This document shows positions 8,634 through 17,016 of a stretch of 64,000 nt of DNA, in pieces. The position numbers and the translations under genes were made by a program. The DNA comes from Bin87 sp965261195 (GTDB lineage: Bacteria > Chloroflexota > Dehalococcoidia > Lucifugimonadales > UBA3495). The notes under the pieces are model-generated. The model ran no database searches. It worked only from the letters and a program-made list of their open reading frames with translations, and was not told the DNA's origin. The stretch spans positions 3,844,001 to 3,908,000 of the forward strand of contig OZ253455.1 in assembly GCA_965261195.1 (NCBI GenBank), written 5' to 3'. Position 1 is the first letter of the stretch. Every line of letters begins with the position of its first letter.

Positions 8634-10418
8634 CTACCGCCGGCTGCGCAACTTTGAAACCGGAGTTCCTTCCAGGTCGGACTCCAACCGCTCCAGCACG
8701 TCACTCATCGGCAAGGCTCCCAGGTCTTCGCCGTCCCGGGTGCGGACGGCTGCCGCTCCGGCTTCCGATTCGCGGTCGCCGACTACGAGCATATAGGGCG
8801 TTTTCTGCAGCTGGGCCTGGCGAATTTTCAGGTTCATCCGCTCGCTTCGGTCATCCACGTCCACGCGGAAGCCGGCATCCTGCAGCTGCGTTGACACCTG
8901 CTGGGCATACTCGATATGGCGGTCAGCAATGGGTATGACCACCGCCTGCACCGGGGCCAGCCAAAGGGGAAATGCCCCGGCGTAATGCTCCACCAGCACC
9001 CCGAAGAATCGTTCCAGCGAACCCAGGATAGCGCGATGCACCATGTAGGGACGCGAGCGGTTGCCCTGGTCATCCTGGAAGGTCAGATCGAAGCGTTCCG
9101 GCAGGTTGAAGTCGAACTGAACCGTCGTACACTGCCAGTCTCGCCCCAGGGCATCCTTGATTTTGATGTCGATTTTTGGCCCGTAGAACGCGCCGCCCCC
9201 GTCATCGATGCCGTAGCTCAACTGCCGGGACACCAGCGCTTCCCGCAGCGACTCAGTGGCGTGGTCCCACATTTCCGGCTCACCAACATATTTGTCGGGG
9301 CGCGTGGACAGCATGATGTCGTATTCGTCGAAGCCAAAAGCAGCCATAATCTCGAACGTGAGGTCCAACACGTCGCCGATCTCGCTGGTCACCTGGTCAG
9401 GCAGGCAGAATATGTGGGCGTCGTCCTGGGTAAAGCCGCGCACGCGCATCATGCCGTGCAGCACTCCGCTTCGCTCGTATCGGTAAACGGTGCCCAGCTC
9501 GGCGATGCGCATTGGCAATTCCCGGTAGCTGCGGAGCGCAGACCGATAGATCTGGATATGAAACGGGCAGTTCATCGGCTTCAGAAAATATTCCTGGTCG
9601 TCGATTTCCATGGGCGCATACATACTGTCGCGATAAAAATCCAGGTGCCCGCTGGTTTGCCAAAGCCGGGCCCGCCCGATATGAGGCGAATAGACGATGT
9701 CATAACCCTTGCGGTAGTGAATATCGCGCCAGTAGTCTTCAATCAACGAGCGCATCACCCCGCCTTTGGGGTGCCAGACGATCAATCCGGGGCCAATCTC
9801 CTCGTGGACGGTGAACAGGTTGAGCTGGCGGCCTAGCGTGCGGTGGTCGCGCCGCTCGGCCTCGGCCAGCCTTTCCAGGTGAGCGTCCAGTTCCGCCTGC
9901 GACTCAAACGCCGTCCCGTAGATGCGTTGCAGCATGGGCCGGTTCTCATCGCCACGCCAGTATGCGCCGGCGGTGTGCAGCAGTTTGACGGCGGCGATTT
10001 CACCGGTGCTGTCCACGTGGGGGCCTTGACATAAATCGGTGAATTCGCCGTGGCGGTAGATGCTCAGCGTAGTCTCGTCCGGTAGGTCGTTGATGATCTC
10101 CTGCTTGAAGGGTTGGGCAGAAAACATGGCTTGCGCCGCATCGCGCCCCAGTTCCTCGCGAATGAAGGAGGCGTTGGTGTTGATAGTCTCAAGCATCAAC
10201 GCTTCAATGCGTTCCAAGTCCTCCGGAGTGAAGGGACGATCCACTTCGAAATCGTAGTAAAAACCATCAGCAGTCGGTGGCCCGATGCCGACTTTGGCTT
10301 CCGGAAACAACTGAATTACCGCATCGGCCATGACGTGCGCCGCCGAGTGGCGCATCCGGTGGCGCAACGACTCGATGGGGTCGGTGGCGGCGTTCTCCGG
10401 GGTTCCGTGGTTTAGCAT
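8634..10418 (-). CDS. thrS: threonyl-tRNA synthetase without the TGS domain
   Basis: Charges tRNA-Thr with threonine. It has 594 residues against about 640 for E. coli: the protein starts directly at the editing domain (RHSAAHVMADAV, with the HxxxH zinc-like motif), so the N-terminal TGS domain is absent. The class II catalytic core is intact, with MNCPFHIQIY, the motif 2 region RYERSGVLHGMMRVRGFTQDDAHIF, motif 3 and the C-terminal anticodon domain (VDDRSERMNLKIRQAQLQKTPYM). It converges with the selenoprotein pair; only ten bases separate the stop codons. No T-box leader is visible upstream. Confidence 0.96.
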   Translation of the reverse strand: MLNHGTPENAATDPIESLRHRMRHSAAHVMADAVIQLFPEAKVGIGPPTADGFYYDFEVDRPFTPEDLERIEALMLETINTNASFIREELGRDAAQAMFSAQPFKQEIINDLPDETTLSIYRHGEFTDLCQGPHVDSTGEIAAVKLLHTAGAYWRGDENRPMLQRIYGTAFESQAELDAHLERLAEAERRDHRTLGRQLNLFTVHEEIGPGLIVWHPKGGVMRSLIEDYWRDIHYRKGYDIVYSPHIGRARLWQTSGHLDFYRDSMYAPMEIDDQEYFLKPMNCPFHIQIYRSALRSYRELPMRIAELGTVYRYERSGVLHGMMRVRGFTQDDAHIFCLPDQVTSEIGDVLDLTFEIMAAFGFDEYDIMLSTRPDKYVGEPEMWDHATESLREALVSRQLSYGIDDGGGAFYGPKIDIKIKDALGRDWQCTTVQFDFNLPERFDLTFQDDQGNRSRPYMVHRAILGSLERFFGVLVEHYAGAFPLWLAPVQAVVIPIADRHIEYAQQVSTQLQDAGFRVDVDDRSERMNLKIRQAQLQKTPYMLVVGDRESEAGAAAVRTRDGEDLGALPMSDVLERLESDLEGTPVSKLRSRR

Positions 10419-10450
10419 CTGCGTTACCTGCCTGGTGAGTTCTGACGATA

Positions 10451-10472
10451 ATTATAGCCGATGCTATCGGCT
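10451..10472 (-). promoter_or_regulatory. possible thrS -10 box with adjacent hairpin
   Basis: In the 122-bp divergent region before thrS, TATAAT reads on the minus strand at 10451-10456 and overlaps a 7-bp inverted repeat (AGCCGAT / ATCGGCT, 10456-10472). No convincing -35 was found, so this is tentative. Confidence 0.3.
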
Positions 10473-10540
10473 TTGATGCCGAGCTTCATATCTAGTATTA
10501 TCCTCATTGTTGCGGAATCTGATAACCATCCGAGGGTTCG

Positions 10541-13111
10541 ATGTTTGAATTTATCGACCAGCTAGTTACTAAACTAAATCTTAACGTCTGCGAATCAATT
10601 ACGCTCGCGGAACGTGCGGAGCAACGTTCACCCGCACCGGCTGCTATCTCCGCCGGACCAGCCGCTAACGCCCTCACTAGCGTCAGCGTAGACGGCTCAC
10701 TTTGGAGCCATCAGTCCCTGGCGTTAGAGCATTTGTGCGCCGGTGACAATGTAGTAATAGCGACGGGAACCGCATCCGGAAAATCGCTTATTTTCCAGCT
10801 CTATGCTCTTCATAGGCTCTTCACTGACCCAAACAGCAAGGTCTTGGTTTTTTACCCGTTGCGAGCTTTAACGTCGGACCAGTTGATTAGCTGGAAGCGC
10901 ATCGTTCAAGCGGCCGGGTTGCGCCCGGAAGATGTAGATCTAATCTATGGCGGCGTTCCTATGGAGCGAAGGGAGCAGATACTTGAACGAGCGCGAGTCG
11001 TTTTGATGACCCCTGATGTTTGCCAGGCATGGTTTATGCGGACTATCGGCACTCCGCAGGTCAGCCGCTTCCTTGATGATTTGACACTGCTCGTCCTCGA
11101 CGAGGCACACGTATACGAATCTGTTTTCGGGAGTAACATAGCGTTTCTACTGCGCAGATTACTGGCAGCCAAACGAGCGATGACGCCCCGAGCGGGAGGA
11201 ACGCGTCCGCGCCAGTTGCAGATGATTGCTGCAACGGCAACTATTGCCGACGCGGAGCAGCATCTTGAGCAGCTTACTGGCCTTGACTTCAATGTCGTAA
11301 CCGAAAACGAAAATGGCGCCAATAGCTACGAACGTCGAGTCCTGCATATTGAGGGGCCAGACCATGGTGCTGATGGCGAAGCGGCCATTGCAAGCATACT
11401 CACTGGCATTTGCAGATTGGAGCAACGCCATCGCTTCATAGCTTTTATGGATTCTCGTCAAGGCGTGGAACGGATAGCCCGTACAGTCGGAACTGAGAGC
11501 GTAAAGTCATATCGGAGCGGATTTGAGGCTGGCGACAGGGCGGAAATCGAACGGTCTCTCCGTAGCGGCGCATTGAGTGGCGTAGTATCAACATCTGCAT
11601 TGGAGCTAGGTATTGACATAGCCAATATGGAAATTGGCATCAATCTTGGGGTTCCGGACTCGCGAAAGCGTTTCCGTCAGCGTATTGGACGGATTGGCAG
11701 GTCTCAACCCGGAGTTTTCATAGTTGTCGCCCCGTCTAATGCGTTTAAGCAGTTCGGAGAAAACTTGCAGGACTACTACAATGGCTCTATCGAACCATCG
11801 TACTTCTACCTGGGCAACCGTTTCGTTCAATTCGCCCATGCTCGGTGCCTCCGGGATGAAATGGAGCTCATTGGCCGAGAGTCTGGTTGGGCGCTGAGTG
11901 GCGCAAAGTGGCCGGATAGATTTTCGGAAGTCCTTCAATTTGCACGAGAGGGATGGCCCAGAGAATTTGACCCTGTAGCTCAAATAGGAGGGGGTTCCCC
12001 GCACTTCAACTATCCTCTGCGGCAGATAGTGGACCCGAATTTTTCATTGATGTCGGGGAGGGGCGGGTTTGAAAGGGAAATTGGAGATATTGCACTCCAC
12101 CAGGCCATTCGTGAAGCGTATCCTGGCGGAAACTATCTGCACGCTGGATTCGCCTATCGAGTTTCACGCTGGGCCTATGGCTTTGGCGAGGCCGTCATTC
12201 GCGTTGAGCAGGCGAAGAATCCGGTTCCCACACGACCAATTTTTCGGAAGGTCATCACCGTTGATCTTTCGAGAGACGGAATTGTTGAGGGACGGATTAA
12301 GCAGAGCCAAACTGGACTCGTCGCTGAAGTTCAAATTCAAGTCAACGAGAGTGTTGAAGGCTATCACATTGGCAATCGTCAATATCGTTACCGTGATTTG
12401 CGCGTGGACAACCCGAATATGCGTAGACAACAGCGAGATTTCAGGACGATGGGCATAATCGTTCAGATTGAAGAGGAATGGTTCTCACAAGCATCAGTTC
12501 GGGGTGAAATTGCGAACGGCCTACGAGATCTGCTGTGCCGCGACAGAAGCATAGCACCGCATGACATCGATGCCACGCACACTAACATTGCCATCCGGAC
12601 GCCGTCTGGCCGTGAGCATGTGACCAATGCGATCGTTGTTTACGACAGCGTGTATGGCGGCTTACGATTGTCCGAAAATCTTTTCACCGAATTTGAACGG
12701 TACACCAGTCAACTCAGCCGCGCTGCTGACCTTGCTGGTAGTGACGCAATCGTGAACGCCGAGATCGTAGAACTATTGCGCTCTTGGGCGCAGACCCTCG
12801 CGGATTCCGATGGAGCGCCTGTGGGCACAACAAATGTCACCGTTCCAGATGGCTGGCTGCTTGTATTCAAGCCCGGGAGCGTAGTGAGCATATTCATCAA
12901 CCCCAGCTTTTCCGAAAGGGAATTGATTGAACCAGTGTACCAGGATTTTTTTGGCACTGGCACACCGCAGTTGTATTACAAACACAACACAAACAGTGCT
13001 GACGGATTCACTCCGCACGAGGGAATTGAACCTGTCGGGCACGATTGGGAGTACATTCTCTGGAACCCAAATACTGGCGAATATCGGGAATTAGAAGAAC
13101 TTGCGGAGTAG
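10541..13111 (+). CDS. DEAD/DEAH-box helicase of the MrfA/YprA type
   Basis: An 856-residue superfamily 2 helicase. The N-terminal RecA domain has Walker A ATGTASGKS (residues 74-82), YPLRALTSDQ and DEAH at 187-190; the second domain has STSALELGIDI and QRIGRIGRSQPG. The C-terminal half carries IVVYDSVYGGLRLSENLF, like the DUF1998 region of Bacillus MrfA (YprA), a DNA-repair helicase. The four-cysteine zinc cluster typical of MrfA is not apparent. The gene is visibly richer in A/T than its neighbours and uses codons such as AAT and TTT more often, which suggests horizontal acquisition. It stands alone between thrS and prfB, so neither a DISARM-like nor another known defence operon is supported. 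The start ATG is preceded by GAGGG. Confidence 0.88.
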   Translation: MFEFIDQLVTKLNLNVCESITLAERAEQRSPAPAAISAGPAANALTSVSVDGSLWSHQSLALEHLCAGDNVVIATGTASGKSLIFQLYALHRLFTDPNSKVLVFYPLRALTSDQLISWKRIVQAAGLRPEDVDLIYGGVPMERREQILERARVVLMTPDVCQAWFMRTIGTPQVSRFLDDLTLLVLDEAHVYESVFGSNIAFLLRRLLAAKRAMTPRAGGTRPRQLQMIAATATIADAEQHLEQLTGLDFNVVTENENGANSYERRVLHIEGPDHGADGEAAIASILTGICRLEQRHRFIAFMDSRQGVERIARTVGTESVKSYRSGFEAGDRAEIERSLRSGALSGVVSTSALELGIDIANMEIGINLGVPDSRKRFRQRIGRIGRSQPGVFIVVAPSNAFKQFGENLQDYYNGSIEPSYFYLGNRFVQFAHARCLRDEMELIGRESGWALSGAKWPDRFSEVLQFAREGWPREFDPVAQIGGGSPHFNYPLRQIVDPNFSLMSGRGGFEREIGDIALHQAIREAYPGGNYLHAGFAYRVSRWAYGFGEAVIRVEQAKNPVPTRPIFRKVITVDLSRDGIVEGRIKQSQTGLVAEVQIQVNESVEGYHIGNRQYRYRDLRVDNPNMRRQQRDFRTMGIIVQIEEEWFSQASVRGEIANGLRDLLCRDRSIAPHDIDATHTNIAIRTPSGREHVTNAIVVYDSVYGGLRLSENLFTEFERYTSQLSRAADLAGSDAIVNAEIVELLRSWAQTLADSDGAPVGTTNVTVPDGWLLVFKPGSVVSIFINPSFSERELIEPVYQDFFGTGTPQLYYKHNTNSADGFTPHEGIEPVGHDWEYILWNPNTGEYRELEELAE

Positions 13112-13215
13112 CGCGGTTACTGATAGTACAGCCGTGGTACGCACCCACCATCGTGTAGGATAAATATTCTACATCCAGCGAAATTTGCCACTCCTGACGT
13201 AATGAGGAAGCCCAT

Positions 13216-14323
13216 ATGGAAGAAGTTCGCCAGCAATTGGAAGAGATGTTTAGCAAGCTCCACTCAATCGTGGAGCGGCTTTGACCTTGCTCGTAAAGAG
13301 ACAGTAATCGAAGAACTGAACCGCGAGGCGTCCGCAGCTGACTTTTGGGACGACCCGGCCAACGCCCAACGCAAAATGCAAGAGCTGGGCCAACTCCAGC
13401 AGTCTGTAGACTTGTGGCGCAACCTGCAAGCGCAGGTGACCGACCTGCGGGAATTGGCCGACCTGGGCATCGAGAATGGCGATGATAGCCTCACCGAGGA
13501 GCTGACGGCAGAGACTGCGAAGGTTGCCACCGAACTGTCCAGGGCCGAAATGCAGCTCACCCTGTCCGGCCCATACGATGACCGACCCGCAATTTTGACC
13601 ATTCATTCCGGCGCCGGCGGCACCGACTCGCACGATTGGGTTGAGATGCTGGTGGGGATGTATGCCGGCTGGGCATCGTCGCGCAACCGACCCGTGCAGG
13701 TGCTTGATACGGCCTACGGGGACGAAGCCGGACTACGCACGGGCACGCTGGAAATCGGGGGGACACACGCCTTCGGCTACCTCAACGCCGAGGTGGGCGT
13801 CCATCGGTTGGTACGAATGTCGCCCTTTGACCCGGCACGGCGTCGGCAAACGTCGTTCGCCCGGGTCGAGGTTCTCCCGGCGGCCCTGGAAGAAGCGGGC
13901 GAAGTGGATATTCGACCGGATGACCTCAAGATGGATTTCTTCCGGTCCAGCGGGCCCGGGGGGCAGAACGTGCAAAAAGTCGCGTCAGCAGTACGGCTCA
14001 CGCACCTGCCCACGGGCCTGGTAGTTACCTGCCAAACCGAGCGGTCGCAGCACCAGAATCGGGATTACGCCATGCGTATTCTGCGGGCCCGGCTGTTGGC
14101 GCTTCGAGAGCAGGAGCGTCAACAGCGACTTTCCAATCTGCGCGGCGTGCGGGTATCTGCCGAATGGGGCAACCAGATTCGCAGCTACGTGCTGCATCCC
14201 TATAAATCGGTGAAAGACCACCGCACCGACTTCCAGGTTGGCAACGCAGACGCCGTGCTCGCCGGCGAGATCGACGGGTTTATCGAAGCTTACCTAGTCA
14301 GCAAGCTGGGCAACGACCAATAG
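13216..14323 (+). CDS. prfB: peptide chain release factor 2, with programmed +1 frameshift
   Basis: Terminates translation at UGA and UAA. Translation starts at ATG 13216 (MEEVRQQLEEMFSKLHSIVERL), reaches an in-frame TGA at 13282-13284 and must shift +1 to continue as DLARKETVIEELNREAS to 14323, giving 368 residues. The RF2 domain has the SPF anticodon-mimic motif (RMSPFDPARRRQTSF) and the GGQ loop (GPGGQNVQKVAS). An apparent longer single-frame start at 13202 gives a meaningless N-terminus. Low RF2 raises frameshifting, so the gene is self-regulating. In a genome that decodes some UGA as selenocysteine, RF2 level also bears on Sec insertion. Confidence 0.96.
13271..13285 (+). promoter_or_regulatory. 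RF2 programmed frameshift site
   Basis: CTT TGA C at 13279-13285 is the canonical slippery codon and stop, preceded by a Shine-Dalgarno-like TGGAG (13271-13275) three bases before the CTT, the spacing used by E. coli prfB. Confidence 0.93.
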
Positions 14324-14373
14324 TCCGGGCCCGGTCAAGGTAGGCGCGAGTCTGCAATGTCAGGAGGGCTGGC

Positions 14374-15579
14374 CTACTGCCTGGACAAAAGATGGCCCAT
14401 GCTGTCCCGCTTGGTGCGCAGGTAGTCTTGGTTAGATTCGTTGGGTGGGACCGTCAGTCCGATGCGGTCGGTTACTTGCATCCCCAAGCCGCTGATGCCG
14501 GCCATTTTGTGTGGGTTGTTGGTAACCAGCCGGGCCCGTGAAATTTCGAGGTCGCGCATAATCTGCACCGCCAGGTCGTACTTGCGCTCGTCGGGCTGGA
14601 AACCCAACGCAACGTTCGCCTCGATAGTATCCAGGCCGTCATCTTGCAACGCGTAGGCTTTGATTTTGTTGTGCAGGCCGATGCCGCGCCCCTCTTGTCG
14701 CAGGTACACCAACGCTCCGGACCCATTCTCAAAAATCATCCGGATCGCCATGTCTAGCTGCTCGCCGCAGTCGCATTTCAGGCTGCCAAAGGCGTCTCCG
14801 GTCAGACATTCGCTGTGGACGCGCACCAGAACCTCATCACCGGCCTGCCATTCGCCAACTACCAGGGCGGCGTGTTCCCCGATGTCGATGGAGCTGCGGT
14901 AGCCGATGATGCGCGCCGGCCCGTACTTGGTGGGCAGATTCGCTTCCGCGACCCGTGTGATCAAGGTTTCGGTGTTGCAGCGATGCGCAATGAGTTGGGC
15001 GATGCTGAAGATTTTGATGTCGTGTTTCGCCGCGAATTTTTCCAGATCCGGCAACCGCGACATCGTGCCGTCTTCGTTCATAATCTCGCACACCACGCCG
15101 GCCGGATAGGCTCCCGCCAACCTGGCCATATCAACGATGGCTTCGGTGTGGCCTTGCCTACTGAGCACTCCGCTCGGGTGGGCCCTGAGGGGGAACATAT
15201 GCCCGGGCTGGATGAAATCAGTCGGTTGGGACTTGGGGTCGACCAGCGCGCGGATGGTGGCGCTGCGGTCGTGAGCCGAAATCCCCGTGGTGGTACCCGG
15301 TTTATAATCAACCGATCTAGTAAAAGCGGTGGGTTGGGACGAGTTGGAGTTTCGGCTGCGCAGGTTGGGTATCTGGAGTTCGTCAAGGCGGTCGCCCTGC
15401 ATCGCCACACACACCAAACCGCGAGCATGGGTAACCATGAAGGTGATTGCCTCTGGGGTCATCTGATCGGCGAAATAGAAGAGGTCTCCTTCGTTCTCGC
15501 GTCCCTCATCATCTACCACGATCACGAATTTGCCGGAAGACAGGTCTTCCAGAGCCTCGTCCAGGCTACACAGGGGCAT
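14374..15579 (-). CDS. ribBA: bifunctional RibBA: DHBP synthase / GTP cyclohydrolase II
   Basis: Supplies both precursors of riboflavin: 3,4-dihydroxy-2-butanone 4-phosphate from ribulose 5-phosphate (N-terminal half) and the pyrimidine from GTP (C-terminal half). About 401 residues. The first domain has VVDDEGRENEGDL and GHTEAIVDMARLAG; the second has the zinc cysteines in SECLTGDAFGSLKCDCGEQ and RQEGRGIGL. The ATG at 15579 (or 15582) is chosen because GGAGG lies just upstream; an upstream frame extension to 15618 lacks a site. It is the last gene of the riboflavin set, converging with prfB, and follows a separate ribB copy of its first domain. Confidence 0.94.
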   Translation of the reverse strand: MPLCSLDEALEDLSSGKFVIVVDDEGRENEGDLFYFADQMTPEAITFMVTHARGLVCVAMQGDRLDELQIPNLRSRNSNSSQPTAFTRSVDYKPGTTTGISAHDRSATIRALVDPKSQPTDFIQPGHMFPLRAHPSGVLSRQGHTEAIVDMARLAGAYPAGVVCEIMNEDGTMSRLPDLEKFAAKHDIKIFSIAQLIAHRCNTETLITRVAEANLPTKYGPARIIGYRSSIDIGEHAALVVGEWQAGDEVLVRVHSECLTGDAFGSLKCDCGEQLDMAIRMIFENGSGALVYLRQEGRGIGLHNKIKAYALQDDGLDTIEANVALGFQPDERKYDLAVQIMRDLEISRARLVTNNPHKMAGISGLGMQVTDRIGLTVPPNESNQDYLRTKRDSMGHLLSRQ

Positions 15580-15683
15580 CATTCCTCCGGGTTGTGAACG
15601 TGTCCGCAGTGTCAGCACGATTGCGTGGCATCGGAACGAGGGGAACCGGGCAACTGAAATTGGGCCGCCGGAAGGCCGGCCGG

Positions 15684-16319
15684 TTAGCCATCTGCTCTGG
15701 CTTCAGGATCATGTTGGCGCCGGTAGAGTATCAGGTCCGCAATCGACAGGATGTTGAGCGAATGTTTCTGCGCCAACGTCAGCAAATCCGGCAAGCGCGC
15801 CATGGTGCCGTCATCTTTCATAATTTCGCACACCACCCCGGCCGGATACATCCCCGCCAACCGGCACAGGTCTATGATGGCCTCGGTGTGCCCCGGCCGC
15901 ACCAGTACGCCGCCGGTGTGATAGCGCAGTGGGAACAGGTGCCCCGGCTGGATGAAGTCTTGCGGGCGCGCCGCTGGATCAATGAGCGCGCGGATGGTGG
16001 CAGCGCGGTCTTGCGCGGAGATCCCGGTGGTGGTGTCCACCACATAGTCCACCGGCATGGTGAACGCAGTTGGCATGGGAGAGTCGGAGTTGACGCTGGG
16101 CAGCATTGGTATGTCCAGCTCTTGAAGACGTTCTGCCGTCATGGGCATACAAACCTGGCCGCGGGCGTGGGTCACCATAAAGTTGACGGCATCGGGGGTT
16201 ACGCACTCTGCGGGCATCACGAGGTCGCCTTCGTTTTCACGATCCTCATCGTCCACGACAATGAGGAATTTTCCCGATTTGAGGTCTGCTAGACCTTGTT
16301 CTATGCTGGCTAGTTGCAT
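15684..16319 (-). CDS. ribB: 3,4-dihydroxy-2-butanone-4-phosphate synthase, stand-alone
   Basis: A 211-residue second copy of the DHBP synthase activity. It aligns throughout with the N-terminal domain of the adjacent RibBA (GKFLIVVDDEDRENEGDL, RPGHTEAIIDLCRLAGMYP), and ends soon after the point where RibBA passes to its cyclohydrolase domain. The metal and substrate residues of the family are retained, so it looks active. Either the operon carries two functional DHBP synthases, or this is a RibBA duplicate that lost its second half. It sits 104 bp upstream of ribBA and 38 bp downstream of ribE on the same strand. Confidence 0.93.
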   Translation of the reverse strand: MQLASIEQGLADLKSGKFLIVVDDEDRENEGDLVMPAECVTPDAVNFMVTHARGQVCMPMTAERLQELDIPMLPSVNSDSPMPTAFTMPVDYVVDTTTGISAQDRAATIRALIDPAARPQDFIQPGHLFPLRYHTGGVLVRPGHTEAIIDLCRLAGMYPAGVVCEIMKDDGTMARLPDLLTLAQKHSLNILSIADLILYRRQHDPEARADG

Positions 16320-16357
16320 CTATTATTGGTTGCGTTTGTCAGTGTGTTGGAGTCGGG

Positions 16358-16942
16358 TTAATTGCGTCTGGTTTCGAGCAGACTTTCCACGTATTTTGCC
16401 AGAATGTCCGCTTCCAAGTTTACAGATTCCCCGACTGTTCGTTGGCTCAGGTTGGTGTTTGCCATGGTAAACGGAATCACGGATATGGTGAACCGTTGCT
16501 CCGTTCTTTGTACCACCGTAAGGCTAATTCCGTCAACCGCGATAAACCCTTTCTCCACGATGTAAGGTGTCAGTTGCGTAGGGGCTTCGATTTCGATGAT
16601 GTAGCAATCCGCTTCGGGGGTGAGGCCGGTTACGGCGCCGGTCGCATCCACGTGGCCCTGAACGATGTGGCCGCCCATTCGATCCGAAGCCAGCAGCGCC
16701 CGTTCCAGATTGACGGCTCCTCCCCGGGCAACCTGCCCCAGCGAGGTTCTGCGCAGTGTTTCCGGGGCCAGATCTACGGCGAAACTGCCGGCATCGAACT
16801 CCACCACCGTCAGGCAGGCGCCGTTGACCGAGATGCTGTCGCCCAGCTTCACATCCTCCAGGACTTTTTGGGCCTGGATGACGAAACGGTAGTTATCCAG
16901 CTTGGCCACGTGGCCGACTTCTTCAACGATTCCGGTGAACAT
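16358..16942 (-). CDS. ribE: riboflavin synthase, alpha chain
   Basis: Dismutates two 6,7-dimethyl-8-ribityllumazines to riboflavin. A 194-residue protein with the family start MFTGIVEEVG and two homologous lumazine-binding halves: SISVNGACLTVVEFD in the first and GFIAVDGISLTVVQRTEQ in the second, with GHIVQGHVDATG between. The partner lumazine synthase gene (ribH) is not in the operon or elsewhere in the window. It lies between ribD and ribB. Confidence 0.96.
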   Translation of the reverse strand: MFTGIVEEVGHVAKLDNYRFVIQAQKVLEDVKLGDSISVNGACLTVVEFDAGSFAVDLAPETLRRTSLGQVARGGAVNLERALLASDRMGGHIVQGHVDATGAVTGLTPEADCYIIEIEAPTQLTPYIVEKGFIAVDGISLTVVQRTEQRFTISVIPFTMANTNLSQRTVGESVNLEADILAKYVESLLETRRN

Positions 16943-16996
16943 CTGATTAGCAAAGCCGGTGTCGCCGCCGACCCCCTCCGTGTTTTGGATAATTAA

Positions 16997-17016
16997 TCAA
17001 GCGCCGTCAAGCGCCG
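16997..17016. repeat. 10-bp tandem duplication across the ribD stop codon
   Basis: TCAAGCGCCG occurs twice in a row (16997-17006, 17007-17016). The ribD stop codon (17007-17009 on the minus strand) lies in one copy and is repeated in the other. Confidence 0.85.

Noticed and set aside
10541..13111. DISARM or other defence system
   Set aside because: The helicase has no DrmB, methylase or nuclease neighbour; both flanking genes are housekeeping.
14815..15597. 260-codon plus-strand open frame
   Set aside because: Antisense to ribBA, no protein-like motif.
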